Shown here piece after piece: positions 14,803 to 23,792 of a DNA stretch of 64,000 bases. The translations under genes and the position numbers were made by a program. The first letter of the stretch is position 1, and each line of letters opens with the position of its first letter. Origin of the DNA: a virus; IMG/VR virus record IMGVR_UViG_3300005663_000033, positions 49,444-113,443 of that record; one strand, given 5' to 3'. The notes below the pieces were generated by a model. That model was not told where the DNA came from, did no database searches, and saw only the letters and a program-made list of their open reading frames with translations.

Positions 14803-16362
14803 ATGAAGGACTTCGCCACGGATTTTGCCGATTATTGTTGTTCAGGTCACGCCCTATTACATGTAGAAACCTTCGAAAAAGATCGGGTAATAAGCGAGAT
14901 TGCGAAGGTGGCTGACGCTATGAATCGTAAGGTCTATATTTGGTCTATCGCTCGTGGATGGATAGACAAGAATGGTGGTTCTGTATGTGGTGTCAAACCC
15001 TCTGCTCAGATCGAAGAACACTTGCAGGCAATCGTTGAATTCCCGAATAGCGTTATCTGCATACTGCGCGACTTTGGCATATATATGCAACACGAAACCT
15101 ATTCCTATGATGATGTTGTTGTTGGATGGTTGGATGAGCTTCGCAAAATCGTAGGATCAGTCAACCAAAATATCGTTTTCGTTGGTCCAGATTTTAAGGT
15201 CCCCAAACCATTGCTGCATGATATTACGAAGATTGATTTTGATCTACCAGATAATGATCAAATCAGTGAACGAATCGATTTTGTTTGTAGTGATGTGGTC
15301 AAAGCCAATGGGGAAAAGTTCGAACCAAATAAAGATATAATTCCACATATCATTGATTCTTGTCGTGGTATGACTTCACAACAGACGGTCGATCGTGTTG
15401 CTCTAGCCCTTCGAAAACACAAGGACTTGAATGAGGATGCCGTGCGCACCATCGTCAGAGAAAAGGCCAGCATTATTCGTGCATCTGGACTCCTCACATA
15501 CATAGAACCGCCAAAAGGAGGACTAGCTAATGTCGGTGGATATGACGCACTAAAACAACACGTCCTCCTAGATCAACCATGTTTTACTCAAGAGGCGAGG
15601 AAGTTTGGAATAGAATTCCCCAGAGGACTTATGCTTGTTGGAATACCGGGCTGTGGAAAAACGCTGCTGTCTCTAGCCATCGCATCGGAACTTGGTTTGC
15701 CGCTCATCTCCATGGACGTTGGCAATCTAATGGATAAATATGTTGGTGAGTCCGAGGGCAATATGAGGGAAGCAATTAAGATGTTAGAAAGTATCGCCCC
15801 GTGTGTTTTACAGTTGGACGAAATAGAGAAAGGTTTTGGTGGCACGTCTGACATGGATGGTGGTTCGTCTCGTCGAGTATTCGGCACCTTCATCAAGTGG
15901 CTAAACGACAGAGAATCCCCCGTATACGTTGTTGCCACAGCCAACCAAGTCCAATCTCTCCCACCTGAGTTTTGTCGTAAGGGTCGTTTCGATGAGATAT
16001 ACGGACTCGATCTACCAAACTTCGAAGAACGTAAAGAAATCTTCTGTATTCATCTCTCGAAGAGGGAAAGAAAACCAAGTGATTTTGAAGTTGAAAAGTT
16101 ATCTGAAATCAGCCAAGGGTATACAGGAAGTGACGTTGAACAAACTATCAAACTTGGTCTAAAGATGGCTTTCTCAGAAAACAGCGAGCTTACAACAACC
16201 CATCTCATGAAAGCTATTTCTAATATAGTTCCACTTTCCAAAACAGAAGAGAGCCGAATTAAGGAAATCAGACAGTGGTGTAAGATGCATGCGCGGGCTG
16301 CAAATCCAAGTAAGAAAAATAGTCCACGTGGGGACAACGCCAGGACAGTCTCACTAAACTAA
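14803..16362 (+). CDS. Ycf46-like AAA+ ATPase, 519 aa
   Basis: ATP-driven remodelling enzyme. Residues 1-250 match the N-terminal region of Ycf46-type proteins (ALLHVETFEKDRVI, then VYIWSIARGW). The AAA+ core has Walker A GIPGCGKT (280-287), Walker B LQLDEIEKG (Asp339, Glu340), sensor-1 VVATANQ and the arginine-finger stretch CRKGRFDE. The pore-loop segment MDKYVGESEGNM fits the FtsH/Cdc48-like clade. Such ATPases unfold or reshape protein partners. The neighbours (DUF3150-, DUF1257- and DUF2997-like) probably form a shared complex. No protease domain is fused. Confidence 0.85.
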   Translation: MKDFATDFADYCCSGHALLHVETFEKDRVISEIAKVADAMNRKVYIWSIARGWIDKNGGSVCGVKPSAQIEEHLQAIVEFPNSVICILRDFGIYMQHETYSYDDVVVGWLDELRKIVGSVNQNIVFVGPDFKVPKPLLHDITKIDFDLPDNDQISERIDFVCSDVVKANGEKFEPNKDIIPHIIDSCRGMTSQQTVDRVALALRKHKDLNEDAVRTIVREKASIIRASGLLTYIEPPKGGLANVGGYDALKQHVLLDQPCFTQEARKFGIEFPRGLMLVGIPGCGKTLLSLAIASELGLPLISMDVGNLMDKYVGESEGNMREAIKMLESIAPCVLQLDEIEKGFGGTSDMDGGSSRRVFGTFIKWLNDRESPVYVVATANQVQSLPPEFCRKGRFDEIYGLDLPNFEERKEIFCIHLSKRERKPSDFEVEKLSEISQGYTGSDVEQTIKLGLKMAFSENSELTTTHLMKAISNIVPLSKTEESRIKEIRQWCKMHARAANPSKKNSPRGDNARTVSLN

Positions 16363-16371
16363 GGAGATATT

Positions 16372-17382
16372 ATGAGTACCGCAACGGTGCAGAAATCAAA
16401 GTCTAACCAGGACACCATTAATCTTTTCGAAGTCGGGTGCCTGGTCAATCTAAGAATTAGCATGTGGTCTGGGAGAAAAATGTTGACCCGTGCTGATCTT
16501 GTTCATGTTGGTTACGACCCCGACAAACTTCCTGAAGATATAGTAAATCTCGGAAGAAAGCTTATGGTTCCCAAGTCGGAACTGCAAACTCTAAATCAAA
16601 TCGAACAGCGCGCCCGTAAGGCGTTGGAACGTTGGTCCGTACCATTTGGTATTGCCAATGCTCACTTTGTCCCATCGACAATGATTATGACGGTCGAACA
16701 ACAGGTCAAAGAATTGAAAAAAGAGTTTTTCGTTAGAGTTGACAGCTTCATTAGGCGTTTCGACGATCTTATCAAGGCAGTAAAGGACGCTCATCCAGAA
16801 TTCTGGGATAAGTGTTTAAAGGGGCACTATCCGTCCAATCCAAAATCGTTGAGACAATTGTTCCAGTTTGACTGGTATACCTTCAAGATATCTGGAGTAT
16901 CCGCGATCGAAGAGGTCAGTGCGGAGGAAGTGGTTGCTAAACAAAAGGTGCAAAACGAACGAGAAGTAGAATTGCGTCAACAAATGCAAACCGCTGTAGG
17001 TGAGTTTGTAGGAGAGTATGTAACCACCATGAGGGACGAAACTGTTAGATTTTGTAACCTAATGACGGCTCGTATCAATGGTACGCCCTTTGAGGATGAA
17101 GAAGATGTCAAAGGTCTGACTCCAAAATCTATCTCATGCTTCCGCAATTATATCGATCGCTTCCGGTCAATGAATGTCTTCGGGGATGGAAGTATTGAAA
17201 AGATGTTATCAGAATTCCGAGACACGTTCTTGGATTCTGGTGTTACTCCACAGGATTTTGAGTCGGCAACAGTTGCTAGTAGCATAACAAAGGCGCTCGA
17301 AGCCATTCGGAACAAGGCTGCCGCTGAAGGTGAAAGTGGTAGTCAGTTTATTGGGGAACTAAAAAGGAGGATTGTGATATGA
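16372..17382 (+). CDS. DUF3150-like protein, 336 aa
   Basis: Begins after AAGGAG. The pattern WSGRKMLTRADL, KLPEDIV...GRKLMVPKSEL and the long helical region fit DUF3150, a family usually encoded beside AAA+ ATPases and VWA proteins in phages. It is likely a partner of the preceding ATPase. Coupled by ATGA to the next gene. Biochemical role unknown. Confidence 0.65.
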   Translation: MSTATVQKSKSNQDTINLFEVGCLVNLRISMWSGRKMLTRADLVHVGYDPDKLPEDIVNLGRKLMVPKSELQTLNQIEQRARKALERWSVPFGIANAHFVPSTMIMTVEQQVKELKKEFFVRVDSFIRRFDDLIKAVKDAHPEFWDKCLKGHYPSNPKSLRQLFQFDWYTFKISGVSAIEEVSAEEVVAKQKVQNEREVELRQQMQTAVGEFVGEYVTTMRDETVRFCNLMTARINGTPFEDEEDVKGLTPKSISCFRNYIDRFRSMNVFGDGSIEKMLSEFRDTFLDSGVTPQDFESATVASSITKALEAIRNKAAAEGESGSQFIGELKRRIVI

Positions 17383-18098
17383 CAAAAGCGATTGACATTT
17401 TGCGTCGTTGTAAAGAACTCTTCGAGAAGGGACTTGTCGGAATTCCTATAGGCCAGAGTATTGGTTCCGACTGGGTTGATGATGTAGAAATAGATATCAA
17501 CAACTTCTTAACGGGATACAATGAAATCACCCTAGGTAGTTGTTATCATACTGGCCTTGCATACTCTCTAGCTTACGATGCACATGGAATGGTGGAACTG
17601 TCTGGTAAAACATTCACCAATCTAGACACTGGTGTCGATGGTGGAGCAATGGCTGCTCTAAAAGAATACCAACGAAATTTAAATCCTGATCGAGATGTCC
17701 CTTTCTTCATTGTCGCACTTAAGCCAGTCAAAATCTATAGGCCTCCAGACTTGGATGTTTGTGACGATTGTTTTAAATGGAAGAAAGATTGCGCCTGTGA
17801 CGAAAATGATACCACCAACTCCGGGTGTAATTGCCTTGATGGTAATTGTGATGACGATTGTTGCGAAAACTGTGGTGAGCTATACGAACATTGTCAGGGT
17901 CTTTGCCTCGATAATTACGACCCATGCGACGAATGCGGTAGCTCGGATTGCGATTGTTGGGTTTATCAAGAGTCTTATTGCCAAAATTGTGGCCTGGTTG
18001 ATTATAAGTGTTTTTGCCCCGACGGATGTCGGTGCAACAATGAGGTGGTCGCTCCACCTCTGAATGCGTTTGATAGGGCAAGGTTCCTGAAGGCATAA
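17379..18098 (+). CDS. protein with Cys-rich C-terminal half, 239 aa
   Basis: Residues 1-125 are a folded-looking domain of no known family. From CDDCF onward there are more than twenty Cys residues in CxxC and CxC pairs (CENC, CDECG, CQNCG), a multi-zinc array reminiscent of the one beside the E2-like gene but with different spacing. Coupled to the DUF3150-like gene. Possibly a zinc scaffold for the ATPase complex. Confidence 0.65.
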   Translation: MTKAIDILRRCKELFEKGLVGIPIGQSIGSDWVDDVEIDINNFLTGYNEITLGSCYHTGLAYSLAYDAHGMVELSGKTFTNLDTGVDGGAMAALKEYQRNLNPDRDVPFFIVALKPVKIYRPPDLDVCDDCFKWKKDCACDENDTTNSGCNCLDGNCDDDCCENCGELYEHCQGLCLDNYDPCDECGSSDCDCWVYQESYCQNCGLVDYKCFCPDGCRCNNEVVAPPLNAFDRARFLKA

Positions 18099-18109
18099 GG
18101 GAAACTATA

Positions 18110-18523
18110 ATGAGCAGATATTGTACAGTACGAACTGAATTCATGGATGGCAGGGCTCTAATAGAAGCTCTCGTGGAGACTGGCCATTGGACAGCAGAAC
18201 AAATCGAAATTCACCATGAACCACAACATCTTCTTGGATATAAAGGCGACAGGCGCAAAGAAACAGCCAATATTATTATTCGTAGTAAACATGTAGGTAG
18301 ATTATCAAACGATATCGGTTTCGCCAAAGGGGAAGACGGTAATTATGTAGCAATAATTTCCGAATACGACTCTGGTAGGTATGGAAAAAAGTGGATCGGC
18401 CAATTGACGGGCAATTACGCTTATCACAGAGTCCGTAGAGAGCAAGAATCTCGCGGTCGCAATGTGTCTAGGGAACGTGGACGGGATGGTCGCCAAAGAG
18501 TGACTATCACAGGTTATAGGTAG
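18110..18523 (+). CDS. Ycf35/DUF1257-like protein, 137 aa
   Basis: Resembles Ycf35/DUF1257: RYCTVRTEFMDGRALIEAL, a GYKGDRRKETANIIIR stretch, then DIGFAKGEDGNYV. In cyanobacteria and plastids this family occurs with a DUF2997 protein; here a DUF2997-like gene lies 5.5 kb downstream and a Ycf46-like ATPase upstream. The C-terminus is Arg-rich. Function of the family is unknown. Confidence 0.7.
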   Translation: MSRYCTVRTEFMDGRALIEALVETGHWTAEQIEIHHEPQHLLGYKGDRRKETANIIIRSKHVGRLSNDIGFAKGEDGNYVAIISEYDSGRYGKKWIGQLTGNYAYHRVRREQESRGRNVSRERGRDGRQRVTITGYR

Positions 18524-18528
18524 AAACT

Positions 18529-18870
18529 ATGGCATTGCAATTCTTAAGCGAAAACACCGGAAAAATGAAAGATGCTGTGTTTTGTTTTACTGGCAAATCC
18601 CCAAAGACTCGTCCCGAGATGCAAGCGATTGCAATCGGTGCTGGCGCAACAGTCACCAAATCCGTCACCAACAGCACAACCATCTTGGTAATTGCAGACG
18701 CAAATAGTACATCATCCAAAGTAATAAAAGCTCACTGGAGGGGAATTGATTTAATAAGCCCAGAACAGTTCTTCGAAATATGTGGCAAAACCAAAACGTC
18801 AAAGAAATTTGTAATAACCAAACCATCTGAAAAGAAAAGACATTCGTCTGTGAGACGGATACAACTTTAA
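18529..18870 (+). CDS. BRCT-domain protein, 113 aa
   Basis: A single BRCT domain similar to the C-terminus of NAD-dependent DNA ligase: FCFTGKSPKTRPEMQ, GATVTKSVTNSTTILV, then KAHWRGIDLISPEQFFE. Residues 86-113 form a basic tail. No ligase domain is encoded next to it. It may bind DNA ends or a repair partner. Confidence 0.85.
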   Translation: MALQFLSENTGKMKDAVFCFTGKSPKTRPEMQAIAIGAGATVTKSVTNSTTILVIADANSTSSKVIKAHWRGIDLISPEQFFEICGKTKTSKKFVITKPSEKKRHSSVRRIQL

Positions 18871-18881
18871 GGAAAAAAACC

Positions 18882-19394
18882 ATGAAACTTATAGACATTC
18901 CACAAATGAGTAGACCTGGATATGCTACTGACCATTTTCTATATATGTTACCAAAAACTATCAAACAATATCAAGAAGAACGACTTTGTCCTCTTAATCT
19001 GGAACCTGATTTCCAAAGGGTTCACGTTTGGACTCCCGAACAGCAAACTCGATATATGGAATTCATTTTACGAGGAGGAAACTCATCGAAGGATTTCTAC
19101 TTCAATTGTCCTGGTTGGCAGGGTTCCTATGATGGACCATTTGAACTCGTTGACGGCAAACAACGACTTGCTGCCTGTTTGGGTTTTATGAACGGAACAG
19201 TTCCCATTTTTGACGGATTCTATATTGGAGACTTTACTGACAAACCATTCAATGTTCTCCTGCGTTTCCATATCAACAATCTAAAAACTCGTAAAGAAGT
19301 TCTCCAATGGTATCTGGATATTAATTCTGGTGGAGTTGTTCACACCGCCGATGAACTAGACAAAGTAAGAGAATTACTAGAAAAGGAAATTTAA
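18882..19394 (+). CDS. DUF262-like (ParB/Srx fold) protein, 170 aa
   Basis: LEPDFQRVHVWTPEQQTRY and ELVDGKQRLAA are the two signature blocks of the DUF262 domain found in GmrSD-type restriction proteins and in phage stand-alone forms. The DGKQR block binds NTP in relatives. The HNH nuclease half of GmrSD is missing, so it is not a complete restriction enzyme. Preceded by AAGGAAAA. Confidence 0.75.
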   Translation: MKLIDIPQMSRPGYATDHFLYMLPKTIKQYQEERLCPLNLEPDFQRVHVWTPEQQTRYMEFILRGGNSSKDFYFNCPGWQGSYDGPFELVDGKQRLAACLGFMNGTVPIFDGFYIGDFTDKPFNVLLRFHINNLKTRKEVLQWYLDINSGGVVHTADELDKVRELLEKEI

Positions 19395-19397
19395 TCT

Positions 19398-19685
19398 ATG
19401 CAAAAACTACAACTAGAGATTAGTCACATAACTATCCCGAAGGGGATCGGAGCAGATCAAATATCCTTTTGTGTTCCAAATGATCGGGTATTAGATGATG
19501 TACTAGGAGACACAGAAGCCCGTGAATGTTTCCCAGAACTATATTTCGACCTTAAAATTACCAAAGGTAAAGGCGAAAAACTATTGTCAGCCCTTGGATT
19601 AGTAGCGGATAGGATCATATCCAGGTCAACCGGATATAGTTTTGGACGATCAAGAAAAAATCATGATAAACAAAGTAAACCATGA
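19398..19685 (+). CDS. hypothetical protein, 95 aa
   Basis: AAAAGGAAA precedes the ATG. Not recognised. The last 23 bases overlap the next gene. Basic C-terminus (SFGRSRKNHDKQSK). Confidence 0.6.
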   Translation: MQKLQLEISHITIPKGIGADQISFCVPNDRVLDDVLGDTEARECFPELYFDLKITKGKGEKLLSALGLVADRIISRSTGYSFGRSRKNHDKQSKP

Positions 19686-19935
19686 TTTGGCCTATGCCCT
19701 AGCTGAGTTCGCCACCCATGTCATAGATAGATATGACTCCGATGACCCATCAGCAAGAACTCAAATATTAGTCAAAGGCGTTTTCGCTGGGGCTAGTTGT
19801 GGAAGTTTAGTGGAATACGCTAAGGAAAAACTACTGTTGGCCCACACATATATTTCACCAAAAGAGATTGAGGATATAAAAAGGAGAAATATGGATGGCA
19901 AAAATTGCAATCTTCCTCCGAGGAGAACCAAATGA
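19663..19935 (+). CDS. hypothetical protein, 90 aa
   Basis: The ATG at 19663 lies inside the preceding gene with only a weak A-rich ribosome site. An upstream in-frame TTG is possible. Helical, with VKGVFAGASCGSLVEY in the middle. Coupled by ATGA to the GMP reductase-like gene. Confidence 0.55.
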   Translation: MINKVNHDLAYALAEFATHVIDRYDSDDPSARTQILVKGVFAGASCGSLVEYAKEKLLLAHTYISPKEIEDIKRRNMDGKNCNLPPRRTK

Positions 19936-20942
19936 CACAAGATCGTAAACTTTGTTTCAACGATATCTTGTTAGTCCCACAATATTCAACGCTGGATTCC
20001 AGAACAACCCCTGATATAACAACCCATTTGGGTCATCTAGAACTGAGAGCCCCGATTATCTCTGCTCCTATGGATTCAGTCACTGGAAAATATATGCTTG
20101 TCATCATGGATAAGTTGGGCGGTTTGGGGATATTGACTCGTCATATCAATTTGCCAGACGACGAAGAGTTGGCGATGCAAGTTCGAGAGATTCAATGGGC
20201 TCGCGATCAAGGTGCTATTAATGTAGGATGTGCTGTTGGAATCAAAGGAGACATTGACAGGAAGGCTCAATCTCTATTGAACGCCGGGTGCAATGTGATC
20301 TGTCTAGACGTAGCCCATGGCGACCACAAAAAGATGTACGAGGCAATAAAGATTATAGTTCTTCTTCAAGACAACTACCACTTTATCGTCATGGCAGGCA
20401 ACGTATGCACCGAAGAGGCGGTAATAAAATTCGCAAAGCACGGTGTAGATGCTATTAAAGTAGGTATAGGACCTGGCGCAGCTTGTACGACCAGGATTAT
20501 AACCGGATTTGGTTATCCTCAAATGTCTGCGATCATTGAATGTAGCAATAGTATCAAAAAATATCCACAAACAACAATTATTGCAGACGGAGGAATCAGG
20601 AATTCGGGAGATATGGTAAAAAGCCTTTGGGGTGGAGCAAGTGCGTGTATGATCGGATATATGCTGGCAGGGACCAATGCGACCCCAAGAATCGATGGCA
20701 AGAAAGTCTACAGAGGGATGAGTAGTCGCGCTGTTTCTGGTAGATCAGACATAGCCCCAGAGGGAGTCGAAATAGAGATGGGAGATAAAGGGGAAACAGA
20801 AGAAGTCGTAAAAGGATGTATCAAGGGAATTCGCTCAGGTTTAGCGATGGGTGGAGCGAAAAATCTCACCGAACTGCGTGAGAATATTAAACACGTAATT
20901 GTCAGTCCACTATCTATGGAAGAAACAATGCCTAAATCGTAG
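19932..20942 (+). CDS. guaC: GMP reductase / IMP dehydrogenase family protein, 336 aa
   Basis: TIM-barrel purine oxidoreductase. CFNDILLVPQYST, APMDSVT, the catalytic loop GIGPGAACTTR (Cys185) and ADGGIRNSGD are all present. The CBS pair of typical IMP dehydrogenase is absent, and GFGYPQMSAIIEC after the loop fits GMP reductase better. It would turn GMP to IMP with NADPH, or IMP to XMP if IMPDH-like. The start overlaps the previous stop and uses GAGGAG. It adjusts purine pools alongside the nucleotide genes further right. The gene symbol is a best guess between guaC and guaB. Confidence 0.85.
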   Translation: MTQDRKLCFNDILLVPQYSTLDSRTTPDITTHLGHLELRAPIISAPMDSVTGKYMLVIMDKLGGLGILTRHINLPDDEELAMQVREIQWARDQGAINVGCAVGIKGDIDRKAQSLLNAGCNVICLDVAHGDHKKMYEAIKIIVLLQDNYHFIVMAGNVCTEEAVIKFAKHGVDAIKVGIGPGAACTTRIITGFGYPQMSAIIECSNSIKKYPQTTIIADGGIRNSGDMVKSLWGGASACMIGYMLAGTNATPRIDGKKVYRGMSSRAVSGRSDIAPEGVEIEMGDKGETEEVVKGCIKGIRSGLAMGGAKNLTELRENIKHVIVSPLSMEETMPKS

Positions 20943-20951
20943 AAAGGTGAT

Positions 20952-21137
20952 ATGATGGGTTTGTTAAAAAACATAGTCAGGGGTATTTTGTCAATAAATC
21001 TATTCCCACCACCTAAACCACCTTACAAAGCTCCTGAAATAAAGTCTGACGAAGAAGCTATTCGTGAAAATTGGGAAATCGTTGGAAAAGACTTACAAAG
21101 GGCTATGGACAAAATTGATAAAATAGAAAGAGAATAA
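20952..21137 (+). CDS. hypothetical protein, 61 aa
   Basis: GAAAGGTG precedes two adjacent ATGs. An amphipathic N-terminus is followed by a Pro-rich stretch (LFPPPKPPYK) and an acidic/basic helix. Function unknown. Confidence 0.55.
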   Translation: MMGLLKNIVRGILSINLFPPPKPPYKAPEIKSDEEAIRENWEIVGKDLQRAMDKIDKIERE

Positions 21138-21138
21138 A

Positions 21139-21339
21139 ATGAAAAAGAAACTCAAAGACATCGCAGAATTCATTTTGCTGTTCTGGTGTTGTGGCGGTGG
21201 CGGCGTTATTGGCCTAGTATGTTTCGCTTTTGCATGGAAACTAGGGGTGGTCATCTTAGGCTTATGGGGGTGCTCGGTTATCATGGCGATCCTTATCTTA
21301 ATCAACAAACAAACATCAAAAAAAAGAGATAAGAAATGA
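21139..21339 (+). CDS. small membrane protein, two transmembrane helices, 66 aa
   Basis: Two hydrophobic helices (about 10-33 and 36-56), a CCGGGG turn in the first, basic ends (MKKK, KKRDKK). Coupled by ATGA to the next gene. Function unknown. Confidence 0.6.
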   Translation: MKKKLKDIAEFILLFWCCGGGGVIGLVCFAFAWKLGVVILGLWGCSVIMAILILINKQTSKKRDKK

Positions 21340-21593
21340 AAATTGTTCTAGACATCGATCCTGCTGGAGATGTCCATTGTCTATATACTGACGAAATCGA
21401 CTTATTCGCCATAGGAAGAGTTGTTGGGGTGCGTAAGGCGTCAAACGTAGAATTCAACGAAAAAAAACAAGTCTGGGAAGTCTTATCTCTCGAAGGGAAA
21501 GTCCTACACGAAAGTTGCAGCCGCGTGGCTGCTATAGATTGGGAAATAAAGGCGTTTTCGCCAGGGGGAATGTGTTATGATCCTATGGATTGA
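21336..21593 (+). CDS. conserved phage-type protein, 85 aa
   Basis: Starts IVLDIDPAGDVHCLYTDEIDL and continues with VGVRKASNVEFNEKKQVWEV, a pattern I recall in unnamed small phage proteins. Compact alpha/beta. Its 3' end overlaps the next small gene by 17 bases. Function unknown. Confidence 0.65.
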   Translation: MKIVLDIDPAGDVHCLYTDEIDLFAIGRVVGVRKASNVEFNEKKQVWEVLSLEGKVLHESCSRVAAIDWEIKAFSPGGMCYDPMD

Positions 21594-21747
21594 TGAGTTT
21601 GGAGAGGCACACGTCGCAAATGACTTAGATGACGGTATGATTGACGCTATTAATAATAGTGAGGCGGTGTTCTATCGCTTTGATACTGATACCAAAAAAT
21701 ACCAGTATCACAATGGTACTAATTGGATAACCATTAAAGAAGGGTAG
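21577..21747 (+). CDS. hypothetical protein, 56 aa
   Basis: CAGGGGG lies at good distance from the ATG. Opens MILWIDEFGEAH, likely a small beta/alpha domain. Fits the tight overlap style of the cassette. Confidence 0.6.
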   Translation: MILWIDEFGEAHVANDLDDGMIDAINNSEAVFYRFDTDTKKYQYHNGTNWITIKEG

Positions 21748-21756
21748 GGGGATGAT

Positions 21757-21933
21757 ATGCGAAAAGTGTATTATAAGGTAGTGTTGAATGTGTTTATTCT
21801 TGAGGATGATGAAGCAAATGTCGCAGACAGATTGAGAGAATCAACATTTGCTTTAGACTATAACGCCCTCGATGAAGTTGCTGATGTCCACGATATCTCC
21901 GTAGAAAGTGTAGAAGTAACCGACTCTAGATAA
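21757..21933 (+). CDS. hypothetical protein, 58 aa
   Basis: AGGGGGATGAT serves as ribosome site. The pattern VYYKVVLNVFILEDDEAN is typical of a small beta-alpha-beta unit. Function unknown. Confidence 0.6.
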   Translation: MRKVYYKVVLNVFILEDDEANVADRLRESTFALDYNALDEVADVHDISVESVEVTDSR

Positions 21934-21948
21934 AAGGAGATTTAAGTT

Positions 21949-22203
21949 ATGCTACCCGAAGACGCTAAAAAAAACAAATGCGATCGATGCGGAGTGATAG
22001 TTAGCCTTTATCGTCATGCAAATGGTTGGCGATGCCCATCGTGCATCTGGAACGAACGAGAAAACTTGATTAAATGGTCTAAACCACTGCTTAATCTAAC
22101 CCATTACACAGCGGCTAAATATAAAGACAATCCGGTAGTAATTGTGTCTCGCAGAAACCTTGACGCTCTGGCAGAAGTCGTCAAAGAGGTCACCTCTATT
22201 TAA
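21949..22203 (+). CDS. zinc-ribbon protein, 84 aa
   Basis: CDRCG and CPSC, 18 residues apart, form a classic four-Cys zinc ribbon near the N-terminus. The remainder is helical. AAAAGGAG precedes the ATG. Confidence 0.65.
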   Translation: MLPEDAKKNKCDRCGVIVSLYRHANGWRCPSCIWNERENLIKWSKPLLNLTHYTAAKYKDNPVVIVSRRNLDALAEVVKEVTSI

Positions 22204-22214
22204 CGAATGAGAAA

Positions 22215-22415
22215 ATGACCTTATCGTCTTTAAAAATGAACGAAACAGCAACCATTATTGGTTGTTCAAATAAGAGACTGTGCGACTTAGGTCTAATATG
22301 TGGGGTAAAAATACGTATAGTCAAGCAAGGTAATACTTGTATTATACGATTCAATAACACGAGTCTATGTATGGGTTATAAGTATCAAAAAATAATAGAA
22401 ATAGAGAGGAAATAA
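22215..22415 (+). CDS. FeoA-like SH3-type protein, 66 aa
   Basis: LSSLKMNETATIIG, then RLCDLGLICGVKIRIVKQG and a closing strand pair, is the FeoA pattern, a small SH3-like domain that in bacteria regulates the FeoB ferrous-iron transporter or is fused to DtxR repressors. Finding it alone on a phage-like element is uncommon. Confidence 0.65.
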   Translation: MTLSSLKMNETATIIGCSNKRLCDLGLICGVKIRIVKQGNTCIIRFNNTSLCMGYKYQKIIEIERK

Positions 22416-22416
22416 T

Positions 22417-23025
22417 GTGGCTATGGAAGTGTTTAGAGGATGGTATCGTAAGTCTCTGTCTAGAAAAGGCACCGTGTGGCACCGTGTCCATAAGGTCGAT
22501 TCTGTTTTCGCTAGCAAGCAGATGGCATACACAGTATGCGATAGACGTATAGCAACGACCAAGTGTGACTTCGATATGAAACCAGATCACAGATATATGC
22601 AGTGTGAAAAGTCACCTGGAGTAATAGTAGAAACGGGTCGTGGTTTTGTCCCCATAGGCGCAACAGCAATCAACACCAAAGCTGATGCCATTTACGAATT
22701 GAAACGTCTATTGAAACCACGAACCTATTATCTTAGGATTTGGGGTATCTATGGTGTTCAAATCACAGCCAAATGGGAATCAGATATTAGTATAGATATT
22801 TACACAGAAACCGAAATCATTACCAAACGGCACAAGAAAAAGCTTATGGCTTTGCTGCAAGTGCAAGCAGACTTGGGTCGTTTCAAGTCTGCGATTGATT
22901 GTCTTTGTGACGCAACAACCGTCCTGGCCAAAAAGGCTAAGGAGAAGAAGAAGTTAAAGGGTCGTCTAACCGAAGCAGAAGATCAGGCGTACTTCGAAGA
23001 ACTCTTATATGAAGCGGAGAAATAA
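22417..23025 (+). CDS. hypothetical protein, 202 aa
   Basis: GTG at 22417 lies about 7 bases after AGAGAGGA; an ATG two codons on is the alternative. The central YYLRIWGIYGVQITAKWES looks beta-rich and the C-terminus is a Lys-rich coiled coil. Not recognised. Confidence 0.6.
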   Translation: MAMEVFRGWYRKSLSRKGTVWHRVHKVDSVFASKQMAYTVCDRRIATTKCDFDMKPDHRYMQCEKSPGVIVETGRGFVPIGATAINTKADAIYELKRLLKPRTYYLRIWGIYGVQITAKWESDISIDIYTETEIITKRHKKKLMALLQVQADLGRFKSAIDCLCDATTVLAKKAKEKKKLKGRLTEAEDQAYFEELLYEAEK

Positions 23026-23027
23026 AA

Positions 23028-23285
23028 ATGTCGTGGTCATTAAAAAATATGATTGATAAAATGAGTGATGACAGAAGAGAGGCTCAGCTACAATGGAACA
23101 GAGAATTTCCACCAGATATAGAGGTGGATGTGGTTGAAGATGCTGGTATAACAATTACGTATGGAATATGGAAAGTTCCTAATGGCGACATCTTCTTTAT
23201 ACCTAAATCAAAAAGTGGTTATCAACCAGAGCGCAGAATTAATATTGACAAAAAAATTGTCGAGGCAATAAGGGGTAAAACATGA
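23028..23285 (+). CDS. hypothetical protein, 85 aa
   Basis: Helical N-terminus, then a beta hairpin (ITITYGIWKVPNGDIFFIP). Coupled by ATGA to the coiled-coil gene. Function unknown. Confidence 0.6.
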   Translation: MSWSLKNMIDKMSDDRREAQLQWNREFPPDIEVDVVEDAGITITYGIWKVPNGDIFFIPKSKSGYQPERRINIDKKIVEAIRGKT

Positions 23286-23494
23286 CTCAGGTAATGATAG
23301 ATGTTAATGATAAAAGAATAGACGAAGCGGTAAGAAAAGAACTCAAGCGACTAGAAGGACAGGTTAAGCGTTTGAAGTTGAGCAATGCAAAACTCAAGTC
23401 TCAGATAAGAGACCAACAGGAACTTGAGACAAGAGCGCGTAAGATTGTCAACGCAGCGGAAGCTATAGTCCGTGAATACAATGATGAGGAATAA
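23282..23494 (+). CDS. coiled-coil protein, 70 aa
   Basis: Residues about 15-50 show heptads (LKRLEGQVKRLKLSNAKLK), so it probably forms a dimer. Overlaps the previous stop. Function unknown. Confidence 0.6.
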   Translation: MTQVMIDVNDKRIDEAVRKELKRLEGQVKRLKLSNAKLKSQIRDQQELETRARKIVNAAEAIVREYNDEE

Positions 23495-23495
23495 G

Positions 23496-23792
23496 ATGAT
23501 AGAAAGAGACAAGATTTACATCATAAACACCAATGATCTCACTCAGGTCAAATGTTTTTCTGTTGGTGAAACAGTCTCCTACAAGATAGCAATGTACCTT
23601 CTTGGAAAAAGGATTCCTTTGTTTCTCCTTTGTCGCCCAGGTTACAGTTCTATCTTTTTGGAATCTCATCTCCATTGTGAGATGGTGGAAGAAATCAAAA
23701 AATGGTTGACAGCGACAATCAAGGTTCGTTATAGGGGTGTAGGAAAAATGAAATCTATACCATTCCCTTTTAGGGATAAGGAGAAAGAATAA
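23496..23792 (+). CDS. hypothetical protein, 98 aa
   Basis: The ATG at 23496 follows GAGGAATAAG. Upstream in-frame ATGs sit inside the coiled-coil gene. Basic, with hydrophobic LFLLCRPGYSSIFLE in the middle. Not recognised. Confidence 0.55.
   Translation: MIERDKIYIINTNDLTQVKCFSVGETVSYKIAMYLLGKRIPLFLLCRPGYSSIFLESHLHCEMVEEIKKWLTATIKVRYRGVGKMKSIPFPFRDKEKE

Noticed and set aside
18882-19394. GmrSD-type restriction enzyme
   Set aside because: Only the DUF262 half is present; there is no HNH (DUF1524) half in this gene or the next.
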